A stretch of 64,000 nt of DNA from Pelagicoccus albus. GTDB taxonomy: Bacteria > Verrucomicrobiota > Verrucomicrobiia > Opitutales > Opitutaceae. A program made the translations under genes and the position numbers. Below, in pieces: positions 26,408-34,461 of the stretch (positions are counted from its first letter, which is position 1; every line of letters begins with the position of its first letter). The notes under the pieces are model-generated. The model was given only the letters and a program-made list of their open reading frames with translations. It had not been told where the DNA came from and ran no database searches. Where the stretch lies: assembly GCF_014230145.1 (NCBI RefSeq), contig NZ_JACHVC010000006.1, positions 62,001 through 126,000 of the forward strand. Reading direction: 5' to 3'.

Positions 26408-27772
26408 ATGAGACTCGACCGATATTTTTCGCGGAGGCGTACACTCGACCTCGAAAGCGACAACCTTGAAGGTGCTCTAAAGGAGTTGCTCAAGGCCTCC
26501 ACGTCCCGATTTAAGGACCTTGAGCGCAAGAAGCTGCTCCCAGGTCTTATGCAGCGCGAAAACACCATGACCACCTACCTGGGCAATGGGGTCGCTTTGC
26601 CGCACCTCAGGGTCAAGATGCGGCGTAAGTACGTTTTTGCCATAGGCCGCTCGCGAGAGGGCATTTCCTACGAGGGATTAAAAAACCAAGAGAAAGTGCA
26701 TCTCGTGGTGCTACTCTTGGCAGGTGAAGGCGCTCGAGATTATTTGAATGTATTGGCAGCAGTTGCCCGTTTGGTGAAGGATGCTGCCTTTGTCGACATG
26801 CTGCTGAAGTCAGAGTCGGTGGACGATTTGCACGAGCAGCTTACTTCCGCGTTTGGAGGTATTTTTGCTTCTCCTCGCAAGACCCGGCAGAGTTCGATCA
26901 ACCGCCTGATGCTCAGGCAGGCCATGCGTGTTGCCAAGGGGGCTCACTGCGACTCCATCGTTGTATTCGGAGATACATTACTCTCCAGTCCCGTTGAGCC
27001 TCCGGCCGGTTTTAAGGAATTCAAAAGCGTTTTGATTTCTCGTCGGGCGAAGGAGGGGGATGTAGAGGATGCCACCTTTGGTGATGTAATACAGGTTCGG
27101 TCTTTCTCGCATGGAAGACTGGCGCAGATGCGGTCCGCCTTTCTGGTGGGATTGACTCGCGGTGTTTTCAAAACCAGCGACAAGATTTGTTGCGTGGGCG
27201 GAATTCCGGGCAGCGATCAATTTGATACGCTCGTTGTCATAGATCTCAAAGACGAGTTTCAGGCCTTGTTGGCTGAGCGGGATAACTTCATGCCTAGCGA
27301 TGTATCGGCAGAAGTTTTGGAGCGAGTCATTGGAGTCGCGATGGAGCTCTCCATTGAGGGGCGCGAAGGCAAGCCGGTCGGGACGCTATTCGTGCTCGGA
27401 GACACGAAGAAGGTGGAAAGTATGACCAAGCCTTTGGTTCTAAACCCCTTTTATGGCTACAAGGAGGAAGACAGGAATATCCTCAGCCCCTTCATGGACG
27501 AAACCGTAAAGGAATTTTCCAGTTTAGACGGCGCTTTTATTATTCGAGGAGACGGTGTCCTGATTTCGGCTGGTAGCTTGATTCACACGCCTGAGTTTGA
27601 CCAATCGTTGCCAAGTGGACTTGGGGCTCGGCATGCCGCCGGGGCCGCCATCTCGCTTGCTACGGGGTGCCTTGCGGTGGTCGTTTCTTCGAGTTCGGGA
27701 CAGGTTACGGTTTTCAGAAATGGTATCGCTTTGCCTCTAGTGGAGCGTTCCTTGGGCGGAAAGTCTTTGTAA
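26408..27772 (+). CDS. PTS EIIA domain fused to a CdaZ-like diadenylate cyclase (DAC) domain
   Basis: 454 residues in three parts. Residues 1-150 resemble a nitrogen-type PTS EIIA domain with the phospho-His site in NGVALPHLRV. Residues 165-300 resemble the pyruvate-kinase-C-like module of archaeal/CdaZ-type cyclases (CDSIVVFGD, DKICCVGGIPG). Residues 305-450 are a DisA_N cyclase domain (GKPVGTLFVLGD, LNPF, LDGAFIIRGDGVL, LGARHAAGAA). The DGA motif is intact; the RHR motif reads RHA. The family makes c-di-AMP from two ATP, a messenger for potassium and osmolyte control. Coupling to PTS phosphorylation is inference. It follows nuoA by 39 bases. Confidence 0.82.
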   Translation: MRLDRYFSRRRTLDLESDNLEGALKELLKASTSRFKDLERKKLLPGLMQRENTMTTYLGNGVALPHLRVKMRRKYVFAIGRSREGISYEGLKNQEKVHLVVLLLAGEGARDYLNVLAAVARLVKDAAFVDMLLKSESVDDLHEQLTSAFGGIFASPRKTRQSSINRLMLRQAMRVAKGAHCDSIVVFGDTLLSSPVEPPAGFKEFKSVLISRRAKEGDVEDATFGDVIQVRSFSHGRLAQMRSAFLVGLTRGVFKTSDKICCVGGIPGSDQFDTLVVIDLKDEFQALLAERDNFMPSDVSAEVLERVIGVAMELSIEGREGKPVGTLFVLGDTKKVESMTKPLVLNPFYGYKEEDRNILSPFMDETVKEFSSLDGAFIIRGDGVLISAGSLIHTPEFDQSLPSGLGARHAAGAAISLATGCLAVVVSSSSGQVTVFRNGIALPLVERSLGGKSL

Positions 27773-27838
27773 ATCATTTTCCCCTTGCGTTCTGTTCGCG
27801 AGTTGCGATTGTCCGGAGCTCTTTAATTTTTACACACC

Positions 27839-28006
27839 ATGCCACGCGAAGTAATCACTCTCGAATGTACCGAAGCCAAGGCTGAGGGTAAGCCAGCCTC
27901 ACGCTATCTCTCTTCTCGCAACAAGAAGACCGTCACCGAACGTGTTGAAAAGAAGAAGTACAATCCAAACCTGAAGCGCCACACGATCCACAAGGAAATC
28001 AAGTAA
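27839..28006 (+). CDS. rpmG: 50S ribosomal protein L33
   Basis: 55 residues, too short for many gene tracks. It has the L33 pattern: a basic N-terminus ([14 protein letters not shown]), then RYLSSRNKK and a C-terminal [17 protein letters not shown] that is the family signature. Only one cysteine is present, so this is the zinc-free (C-minus) form. A strong terminator follows 28 bases after the stop. It is probably transcribed alone or with the cyclase gene 66 bases upstream. Confidence 0.95.
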   Translation: MPREVITLECTEAKAEGKPASRYLSSRNKKTVTERVEKKKYNPNLKRHTIHKEIK

Positions 28007-28034
28007 GGCGTTTCCGTTTAACTCTTTAAGAAAA

Positions 28035-28065
28035 AAGCGACACTCTTCCGAGTGTCGCTTTTTTT
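28035..28065. terminator. Bidirectional terminator after rpmG
   Basis: An 11-bp perfect stem (AAGCGACACTC / GAGTGTCGCTT) with a TTCC loop has A-runs on the left and T5 on the right. It serves rpmG and the convergent small gene. Confidence 0.93.
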
Positions 28066-28074
28066 GTGAAATGT

Positions 28075-28305
28075 TTAGGAGCTCTCCGGTCTTCTCCGGG
28101 ATGCCCGCCAGCTGTCGCGGTGTTTGCGAATCCAGTCGAGGAGGGCCCTTTCAAATCCGATGTCGTATCCGAGGCGTTCGGATTCCAGCCATTTGTGACG
28201 CAAGATCTCTTCGCGCTCTGCAAGAAATTCTTGGTAGAGGCTCGATTGCTTGACGAACTCGTGTTGGCCGCTCGACTGCTTTTTGTTTGCTGACATAAGT
28301 TGCAT
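28075..28305 (-). CDS. Small conserved protein resembling the DUF4032 C-terminal motif
   Basis: 76 residues (68 if the ATG at 28296 is used). A helical, charged protein with EEILRHKWLESERLGYDIGFERALLDWIRKHRD, cut here into HKWLESERLGYDIG and ALLDWIRKHRD. This resembles the H-x-W-x-x-S-E...G-D-x-G...A-x-x-D motif seen at the end of DUF4032 proteins and in short stand-alone proteins. Function is unknown. It converges with rpmG and shares its terminator. The 249 bases between it and mrp contain no gene that I can see. Confidence 0.65.
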   Translation of the reverse strand: MQLMSANKKQSSGQHEFVKQSSLYQEFLAEREEILRHKWLESERLGYDIGFERALLDWIRKHRDSWRASRRRPESS

Positions 28306-28554
28306 ATCAAACTCGATCTAGGCTTAACGCTTCTTTCATGCCGCTCATCTAATCCTAGCTTTTCAGCTCAGTCCTAATTAGCAACACGATTTAAGGGTAC
28401 ACCGAGTGCGGGGAGCATTTGTAGTGCTTAACCCCACACGAGTATGAGGACTAGGAGCATTAGGTGGATTTCCTCCAAGGCCAATCCTTTTTTTACAGTT
28501 GAGAGGGCCTAAGAACCACTTTTCAAGGAGCTCGCAGGTGATTGAGTGTTAGTC

Positions 28555-29595
28555 TTATATACGAATTTTGGACAGTAGCGACTGCGCAATGGCGTGGAAG
28601 GACTGGGCTGCGGTAGAGTCTGGATCGCTTAGTACGATTGGCTTGCCGGCATCTCCACCTTCCCGAATCGACTGGTCGAGGGGGATTTGTCCCAAGAGTT
28701 CGGTACCGAGGTCGTCGGCGGTTTTCTGCCCTCCGCCTTCTCCAAAGATGTTTTGCCGACTGCCATCAGGGCCTTCGAGGTAGCTCATGTTTTCGGCGAC
28801 CCCCAAAATTCTAACATTAGTCTTCTCGAGCATGCGCGCTCCTCGCTTGGCCACTGTTGTGGAAACGGCTTGAGGCGTCGTTACAATAACCGCTCCACTC
28901 AAGGGAATGGTTTGAACGAGTGAAAGCTGCGCGTCGCCTGTTCCCGGGGGAAGGTCTACGACGAGGAGCTCTAGCTCGCCCCATTTTACGTTTTGGGAGA
29001 ATTGCTGAATGGTCTTCATCACCATTGGCCCTCTCCAGACTACGGGAGTATCTTCGTCCACCAGGAAGCCCATGGACATTACGCTGAGATTGTGACCTTC
29101 CATCGGGATGAGCGAGTCTCCCTCTACGTATGGTCGACCGGATATCCCGAGCATGAGAGGAACGGAGGGACCGTAGATGTCGCAGTCCATTATTCCGGTC
29201 TTTTTGCCCTCTTTCTCCAGAATTTGAGAAAAGGCACAGGCCAAGTTTACCGCGAAAGTCGATTTGCCGACGCCGCCCTTGCCGCTGGAGACGGCAACAA
29301 TGTACTTAACGCCGGGAATGCCATCGTTTGCAGTGCTAGCCTCAGCTTTTTTGTTGCCTGTCAGCACGATAGATACGTCGAGGTCCTTTATTTCGGCGAT
29401 GGGTTTTAGTGCCTGTTCGACCGAGTCCCTGATGGCGGTGGGGATGCTCGCATCCGAGGAGGAGATGGCGATGGAGACGCTTGCCTTGCCATTTTCAAAG
29501 TTAACCGACCGGACGATCCCGAAAGAAACGATGTCTCGGCTGAAGCCGGGATATTTAACGGTTGTAAGGGCTTGCTTGATTTTTTCGATGCTCAC
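28555..29595 (-). CDS. mrp: Mrp/ApbC-family iron-sulfur cluster carrier ATPase
   Basis: 346 residues. An N-terminal DUF59/MIP18-like domain (1-90) precedes a P-loop ATPase with the deviant Walker A VSSGKGGVGKSTFAVNLA near residue 105. The DCDIYGPSVPLMLG and VDLPPGTGDAQLSL motifs are also present. The ApbC CxxC cluster ligand pair is not obvious. The family holds and transfers Fe-S clusters to apoproteins in the cytosol. Start is GTG at 29595. It is divergent from tolB with a short shared promoter region (29596-29729). Confidence 0.9.
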   Translation of the reverse strand: MSIEKIKQALTTVKYPGFSRDIVSFGIVRSVNFENGKASVSIAISSSDASIPTAIRDSVEQALKPIAEIKDLDVSIVLTGNKKAEASTANDGIPGVKYIVAVSSGKGGVGKSTFAVNLACAFSQILEKEGKKTGIMDCDIYGPSVPLMLGISGRPYVEGDSLIPMEGHNLSVMSMGFLVDEDTPVVWRGPMVMKTIQQFSQNVKWGELELLVVDLPPGTGDAQLSLVQTIPLSGAVIVTTPQAVSTTVAKRGARMLEKTNVRILGVAENMSYLEGPDGSRQNIFGEGGGQKTADDLGTELLGQIPLDQSIREGGDAGKPIVLSDPDSTAAQSFHAIAQSLLSKIRI

Positions 29596-29729
29596 TCGTG
29601 TACGTGATTTTATAATTTGTGCTTTGAAGGGTGGCTCGCGCTTGCTCTTGTCGCGAGCGGTACCATAAAAGGCGGTTTCTCAGAAACCTGAAACATTCGC
29701 GCCTCTGTCAAGTCTGCGCTTGTTGCCGC

Positions 29730-30932
29730 ATGAATCTCCTTAATCCAAGATCTATCCAAACTGCCCTGTTAATTATGGTGGCGACTCTATTCGCCAGCAC
29801 CGCATATTCCCAGATTTCTGGTGGCTCTGTGCAAGTGGGAAGTATTCCTGCCTCAACTCCAGTCATGGTTCGCTCCGGTAATTCGAATACCGCAGCACTA
29901 CTTCAAACTGCTTTCACTATTCATGGTGGCTTTTCGGTGGTTCCCACCGCGGGAGAAGCTGACTTTGTGGTTTCGGTTGATCCGATTGGACCTCGTGCGG
30001 CACGATTGGCGATCTCTTCTGGGGTACCTGAAAAGGTGCTTTTCACGGAAACTCTTCAAGGAAGTTCGTCCATCAATGCAATTTACCAGGCGGTGGACCG
30101 GGCGATTTACAAGACTAGGAGAACCGATGGGTTTTTCTCGGGAAAGATCGCTTTTATTAGTGAAGAGACCGGATCTACTGAGGTCTGTGTTTCTGATGTT
30201 TTATTCCAGGAGATCGCGATGCTGACGCAGGACCGAGTAAGCGCGGTGCGTCCACGTTGGTCGCCAGATGGAAATTCGATTGTCTACACGAGCTACAAGT
30301 CCGGATTTCCGGATATCTATCGTTTGGATCTGCTCAACAAGCGTCGGGAGGTCATCGCTGACTTCAAGGGACTGAATATGGGCGCCCGCTACAGTCCTGA
30401 TGGATCGAAGATCGCAATGATTGTTTCTGGTAATTCGAACGCTGACGTTTGGGTACGTTCAGCAAGTGGCCAAATGAAGAATTTGACTAAGTCCCGGGGG
30501 TTGGAGGCGGCGCCTGCCTGGTCTCCGGACGGTACTCGCATCGTGTTTTCTTCAGACGAGCGTGGTGGCCCTCAGCTCTATGTCATGCCAGCCCATGGGG
30601 GGAGTTATCGTCGTTTGAGAACTGACATCAGTGGCGACTGTGCTGAGCCCGATTGGAACCCGGAATTCGACAACTTGATCGCTTTTACAGCTGCCCAGGG
30701 CAGTGGAACTCAAATCGCCATTTTCGACTCCGAGCTGGGGCAAAGTCGTTTCATCACGTCTGAGAATGGGGATGCCATTGAGCCTCAGTGGCTGCCAGAT
30801 GGACGACACTTGCTCTACACTTACCGACGTGCGAATCGTAGTGTTATCAAGATCATGGATACGCTCTCTGGCAAAAGTTACGTCGTATCCGGAAGCCGTA
30901 CCAAGGTATCTCAGGCAAGCTATGTTAAGTAG
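29730..30932 (+). CDS. tolB: TolB-like beta-propeller protein of the Tol-Pal system
   Basis: 400 residues from the ATG at 29730, which gives a clean signal peptide ending TAYSQ (about residue 30). The N-terminal TolB domain (to about 155) leads into a six-bladed propeller with repeats such as VRPRWSPDGNSIVYTSYKSG, MGARYSPDGSKIAM and AAPAWSPDGTRIVFSSD. TolB is periplasmic and binds Pal in maintaining outer-membrane invagination at division. Pal is encoded separately at 34462-35049. No tolQRA genes are in the window. Confidence 0.9.
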   Translation: MNLLNPRSIQTALLIMVATLFASTAYSQISGGSVQVGSIPASTPVMVRSGNSNTAALLQTAFTIHGGFSVVPTAGEADFVVSVDPIGPRAARLAISSGVPEKVLFTETLQGSSSINAIYQAVDRAIYKTRRTDGFFSGKIAFISEETGSTEVCVSDVLFQEIAMLTQDRVSAVRPRWSPDGNSIVYTSYKSGFPDIYRLDLLNKRREVIADFKGLNMGARYSPDGSKIAMIVSGNSNADVWVRSASGQMKNLTKSRGLEAAPAWSPDGTRIVFSSDERGGPQLYVMPAHGGSYRRLRTDISGDCAEPDWNPEFDNLIAFTAAQGSGTQIAIFDSELGQSRFITSENGDAIEPQWLPDGRHLLYTYRRANRSVIKIMDTLSGKSYVVSGSRTKVSQASYVK

Positions 30933-30960
30933 GCTTGCGACCAATTGATCGATTTCAAAA

Positions 30961-30996
30961 AAACGACCGAGCCGTGCGGCTCGGTCGTTTTATTTT
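30961..30996. terminator. Bidirectional terminator between tolB and sod
   Basis: A perfect 13-bp stem (AAACGACCGAGCC / GGCTCGGTCGTTT) with a GTGC loop and T-rich and A-rich flanks serves two convergent genes. Confidence 0.93.
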
Positions 30997-31016
30997 CGAA
31001 ACTGTAATTCGCTCTT

Positions 31017-31622
31017 CTAGAGTGCTGCTTCGTAGTTGGCGTTTGCTGCCTCCCAGTTAACAACATTCCAGAAAGCCGCGATATAGTCAGGGCGGCGGTT
31101 TTGGTAGTTTAGGTAATACGCATGTTCCCAAACGTCCAAACCGATGACAGGGGTCGCTCCGTCAGTCAAAGGGCTGTCCTGGTTTGCTGTAGAAGTAACG
31201 GCGAGCTTGCCATCCTTTACTACGAGCCATGCCCATCCGCTTCCGAACTGGTTTGCTCCTGCTGCTGCAAAGGCTTCCTTCAGCTTTTCGAAGCCTCCGA
31301 GCTCAGACTCGATAGCTTCCGCGAGCTTACCTGTGGGTGCTCCTCCGCCATTTGGGCCGATGACTTTCCAGAAGAAGCTGTGGTTGGCGTGTCCTCCACC
31401 GTTGTTGCGAACAGCGCCTTTGATGCTGTCTGGCACGCTAGCCAGATCGGCGACAAGTTCTTCTACGCTCTTGGACTCGAGGTCGGTTCCTTCGATCGCA
31501 GCATTAACCTTTGTGATGTAGGTTTGGTGGTGCTTGGTATGGTGGATCTCCATGGTGCGCGCATCGAAGTGTGGTTCGAGGGCGTCGTAGGCGTAATCGA
31601 GTGGTGGTAGTTGGTATGCCAT
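31017..31622 (-). CDS. sodB: Superoxide dismutase, Fe/Mn family
   Basis: 201 residues. Metal ligands are in [10 protein letters not shown] (His near 27), [11 protein letters not shown] (His near 76) and [15 protein letters not shown] (Asp and His near 163-167). The segments GSGWAWLV and NQDSPL are closer to Mn-type enzymes, so the metal is not settled and sodA would be an equally valid name. No signal peptide, so cytosolic. It detoxifies superoxide. Monocistronic, with a terminator shared with tolB. Confidence 0.94.
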   Translation of the reverse strand: MAYQLPPLDYAYDALEPHFDARTMEIHHTKHHQTYITKVNAAIEGTDLESKSVEELVADLASVPDSIKGAVRNNGGGHANHSFFWKVIGPNGGGAPTGKLAEAIESELGGFEKLKEAFAAAGANQFGSGWAWLVVKDGKLAVTSTANQDSPLTDGATPVIGLDVWEHAYYLNYQNRRPDYIAAFWNVVNWEAANANYEAAL

Positions 31623-31694
31623 AATCTTATTTGTCTTTGCTTATTGTATAGCGGGTTAAATCTTCCTCTTGTTTTAAAGAAAGAATAATCTTTG

Positions 31695-32228
31695 TCAAAT
31701 AGAACCTTTGTTATGAGCCCGTTTAAGTTGAAAGAAGGCTTGGATAAGTTGGAGGCATTCTTCTTTTAGCACGCCGATCTCTACTTCCAGGCTATGGTTT
31801 ATGGATGGGTAGCTGTTCACGTCATAAAGCCCTCCCAGCCCCCCCATCTTCGGGTCGGGAATCGCGTATACGACGCGTTTTAGCCGAGACATCATGGTGG
31901 CTCCAGAGCACATCGGACAGGGCTCTTTGGTTACGTAGAGCGTAGCCTCGTTGAGGCGCCAATTTTTGATTGCCGAACTTGCTTGAGTGATGGCTAGCAT
32001 TTCGGCGTGGGCGGTGGGATCGTTGTTGGATTCCACTTGGTTGTGGGCTGCTCCGACGATCTCTCCTTGAAACTCCACTACGGCTCCGATCGGGACCTCG
32101 TTTTGTTTCCACGCTTCGATCGCTTGGTTGTAAGCCAATTCCATAAAGTACTTGTCGTCTTTATTCAGAGCGGAAGGAAACCGTTTGGTGAAAGGGCACT
32201 CGGGCGCAGTTTTCGGACTGTGATGCAT
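31695..32228 (-). CDS. tadA: tRNA-specific adenosine deaminase
   Basis: 177 residues from the ATG at 32228. The zinc and catalytic motifs are TAHAEMLAI (HAE) and PCPMCSGA (PCxxC). The context EVPIGAVV, NDPTAHAE and LNEATLYVTKEPC is typical of TadA, which converts A34 to inosine in tRNA-Arg. Guanine deaminase of the same superfamily is the alternative. A longer form from a GTG at 32291, with GGAAG 4 bases before it, adds 21 residues unlike the family and was not chosen. It is divergent from infA. Confidence 0.83.
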   Translation of the reverse strand: MHHSPKTAPECPFTKRFPSALNKDDKYFMELAYNQAIEAWKQNEVPIGAVVEFQGEIVGAAHNQVESNNDPTAHAEMLAITQASSAIKNWRLNEATLYVTKEPCPMCSGATMMSRLKRVVYAIPDPKMGGLGGLYDVNSYPSINHSLEVEIGVLKEECLQLIQAFFQLKRAHNKGSI

Positions 32229-32346
32229 AGGCTTAGCTGGACTTAGGGGCTTATGAATATCCTTGACTAATGGCAAGGATATGAAAAACACGACGCTTCC
32301 ACTTTTCTATGCCTAGGTCCAATTCGCTAGGCGCCCTTATTGATTT

Positions 32347-32619
32347 ATGGCTGACGAAACAATCCAAGTAGAAGGCAAGATAGTCCAAGTGCTACCCGGA
32401 ACCATGTTCCGAGTGGAGCTCGAAAATGGACACCAGGTGCTTGCTCATATTTCAGGAAAGCTTCGTAAGCACTTTATCAAGATCACTGCGGGGGATTTGG
32501 TGAAAATGGAAATGAGCCCTTACGACCTCAACAAAGCGAGAATCGTTTATCGCTTGAGGAATGCCGCTCAAAATAGGAACGCTCCCATTCGTTCGTTTGG
32601 ACCGCGCCGCCGCCGATAG
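32347..32619 (+). CDS. infA: Translation initiation factor IF-1 with an extended basic tail
   Basis: 90 residues. The S1-type OB fold is complete ([45 protein letters not shown]), as in the 72-residue E. coli protein. About 18 further residues follow, ending SFGPRRRR. This arginine-rich tail may add RNA contacts. A 6-bp inverted repeat (GCCTAG / CTAGGC, 32311-32332) lies in the leader and no clear Shine-Dalgarno is seen. It is divergent from tadA and 44 bases upstream of the recombinase gene. Confidence 0.93.
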   Translation: MADETIQVEGKIVQVLPGTMFRVELENGHQVLAHISGKLRKHFIKITAGDLVKMEMSPYDLNKARIVYRLRNAAQNRNAPIRSFGPRRRR

Positions 32620-32663
32620 TTGCGGCTTGCATACTGCCTAAGGCAACGGATGCTCCTTTCGTT

Positions 32664-33578
32664 GTGGCAGATCTATTCTCGGAGGGGGTCGATGGCTTCC
32701 TTTCTTACCTAGACCTTGAAAAGGGGCTTTCCGAAAACACGCTAGCGGGCTACCGCAGCGACTTGTTGCAGTTCACGGATTTTCTGCGGGCGAAGAGATC
32801 GTTGGGGAGTTGGAAGCAAGTTACGGGTAGCGATGCTTCGGATTGGATCTATTCTCTAAGCGAGCAGGATTATTCGAATGCTAGCCTTTGCAGGAAACTG
32901 AGCTCGGTGCGGGCTCTGGATCGCTACTTGCTGTCCGAACGTCTAATAAATAGATCTTTCACGGAGATCGTTTCAGGGCCGGCTTTGAGAAGAAAAGCAC
33001 CCAGTGCTCTGAGTATTCAAGAAGTGGAGCGTTTGCTCTTGGCTCCCGAGGAGACATCGCCGGTTGGTTTGCGTGATCGAGCGATGCTTGAGCTTTTTTA
33101 TTCATCGGGGCTACGGGTATCCGAGTTGGCCAATCTAAAGCTTCAGCAAGTCGATTTGGAATTGGGAGCTCTTAAGGTTTTTGGCAAAGGCTCTAAGGAG
33201 CGAGTTTGCCCGATCGGCCGAAAAGCGATTGCGGCTATCGACCGCTACTTGGCAAGGGGAAGACCAAGTTTGGTTAAGTCCAAAACGGGGAGTTCTGTGT
33301 TTCTCAGTTCGAGAGGAACGGAGATATCGCGTAAAACGATTTGGTATTTGGTTAAGAAATATACGAAAGAGGCGGGGATTGATAGGCCGGTGAAGCCACA
33401 TACTCTCAGACATTCTTTCGCTACCCATTTATTGACTGGAGGGGCTGATTTGCGGGTTATTCAGGAGCTTCTTGGACACGCTGACATTGCGACTACACAA
33501 ATCTACACTTCGGTTGAGTCTGAACGGACTCGGAGTGCCCACGACGAGTTTCATCCGAGAAGTAAAGACTCCATGTGA
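32664..33578 (+). CDS. XerC/XerD-type tyrosine recombinase
   Basis: 304 residues, the Xer size. The SAM-like N-terminal domain (about 8-95) is followed by a catalytic domain with all active-site residues: Arg in SSGLRVSEL, Lys in FGKGSKERV, HTLRHSF (His and Arg), LGHAD (His) and the nucleophile Tyr in QIYTSV. It resolves chromosome dimers at dif with a partner Xer, or acts alone. Only one copy is in the window, and there is no integron, phage or cassette context, so a housekeeping role is likely. Start is GTG at 32664. Confidence 0.92.
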   Translation: MADLFSEGVDGFLSYLDLEKGLSENTLAGYRSDLLQFTDFLRAKRSLGSWKQVTGSDASDWIYSLSEQDYSNASLCRKLSSVRALDRYLLSERLINRSFTEIVSGPALRRKAPSALSIQEVERLLLAPEETSPVGLRDRAMLELFYSSGLRVSELANLKLQQVDLELGALKVFGKGSKERVCPIGRKAIAAIDRYLARGRPSLVKSKTGSSVFLSSRGTEISRKTIWYLVKKYTKEAGIDRPVKPHTLRHSFATHLLTGGADLRVIQELLGHADIATTQIYTSVESERTRSAHDEFHPRSKDSM

Positions 33579-33610
33579 CTGCTGTAGTGGTATTGTAGAT
33601 ACGATAATAA

Positions 33611-33650
33611 AAACGGCGATGCCTTACCTTGCATCGCCGTTTGGAAAATG
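33611..33650. terminator. Bidirectional terminator
   Basis: A perfect 12-bp stem (AAACGGCGATGC / GCATCGCCGTTT) with an 8-base loop lies between the convergent recombinase and H1-like genes. Confidence 0.9.
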
Positions 33651-33664
33651 GTTTTTTGTTTTGC

Positions 33665-34162
33665 TTAAAACGATGGAGTGATAGTTGTCTCGGTTCCTGG
33701 TTCGGCGATATCGTTGTATCCGGCACTCCAATACTCATCGTTGATGAGTACTTTGAACTCGAAAGGAGAGACGACTCCTGCGATGTCGATGCTCCACGAG
33801 GTGTCAGAAGTACAGTCCATGGGGACGCCTTCCGACCAAGACAGACCTGGGGCCGCTCCGCGAAGGTAGAGGACATTTCCGAATCCGACGTCAACATTTG
33901 CGACGATCGTAGTTTTCGGAAGAGCTTTAGCTGCCTTCTTCTTTGCGGGTGCTGCCTTTTTGGCTACTGCTTTTTTGGCAGCCACCTTTTTGACGGCGGT
34001 TTTCTTGGTTGCTACCTTTTTGGCAGCCACTTTTTTGACTGGAGCCTTAACGGCGGCCTTTTTGGCGGGCGTTTTCTTTACGGCGGCCGTTTTCTTAACA
34101 GCAGCTTTTTTGACGGCTTTCTTAGCTGCTTTTTTCGCCGCAGCTATGTTGGTCTTTTTCAT
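33665..34162 (-). CDS. Histone-H1-like lysine/alanine-rich domain fused to a small starch-binding-like beta domain
   Basis: 165 residues in two halves. Residues 1-83 are almost only Lys, Ala, Val and Thr in KKxA-type units, as in bacterial H1-like proteins (AlgP, Hc1/Hc2), and should bind DNA or other polyanions. Residues 84-165 form a beta-rich module (GNVLYLRGAAPGLSW, WSIDIAG, FEFKVLIND, ending TITPSF) resembling CBM20/CBM48-like domains. There is no signal peptide. A near-perfect sigma-54 promoter lies about 160 bases upstream on the same strand. The function is unknown; nucleoid association is inference. Confidence 0.8.
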   Translation of the reverse strand: MKKTNIAAAKKAAKKAVKKAAVKKTAAVKKTPAKKAAVKAPVKKVAAKKVATKKTAVKKVAAKKAVAKKAAPAKKKAAKALPKTTIVANVDVGFGNVLYLRGAAPGLSWSEGVPMDCTSDTSWSIDIAGVVSPFEFKVLINDEYWSAGYNDIAEPGTETTITPSF

Positions 34163-34334
34163 CAGTTCGTTTTCTAGTTGGTACCGGTTTGTTGGGTAGC
34201 TCCTTAAGAACCTAGGGGGTCTTTGCGAAGCTTGGATGGGAAGAGTTAAATCAGATTTCGGTCCGTTAGCAATAGCTAGGTCTTAATTGTAATCTCGACT
34301 TCGCTTTCCTGTGGACCTCATTCGCCGAATTAAA

Positions 34335-34349
34335 GCAATGGACGTGCCA
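34335..34349 (-). promoter_or_regulatory. Putative sigma-54 promoter of the H1-like gene
   Basis: On the minus strand TGGCAC-GTCCA-TTGC matches the sigma-54 consensus TGGCAC-N5-TTGC exactly, with GG and GC at the required spacing. The predicted start point near 34323 gives a leader of about 160 bases. No TGCA-N3-TGCA site was found nearby. The rest of 34163-34461 holds only this element and the pal terminator. Confidence 0.6.
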
Positions 34350-34406
34350 AATTTTGAACGCATCTTTTTGATGTTGTTGTCCTTAAGGCGGCTAATGTGG
34401 GGCATG

Positions 34407-34434
34407 AAAAAGCCTCGCTCATTGCGAGCGAGGC
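34407..34434 (-). terminator. pal terminator
   Basis: A 9-bp stem (GCCTCGCTC / GAGCGAGGC at 34412-34434) with an ATTGC loop is followed on the minus strand by T5 (34407-34411). Confidence 0.88.
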
Positions 34435-34461
34435 CGAAATCTTTCTGAGGTGTTTCCCGTG

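Noticed and set aside
29632-29646. TGGCTC...TTGC before tolB
   Set aside because: The GG to GC distance is one base too short for sigma-54.
32664-33578. Xer-type recombinase as part of an integron or genomic island
   Set aside because: All neighbours are housekeeping genes, and there are no cassette arrays, attachment repeats or phage genes.
33960-34160. Short repeated units that look like a tandem array
   Set aside because: They encode the KKxA repeats of the H1-like protein. There are no unique spacers, so it is not a CRISPR array.
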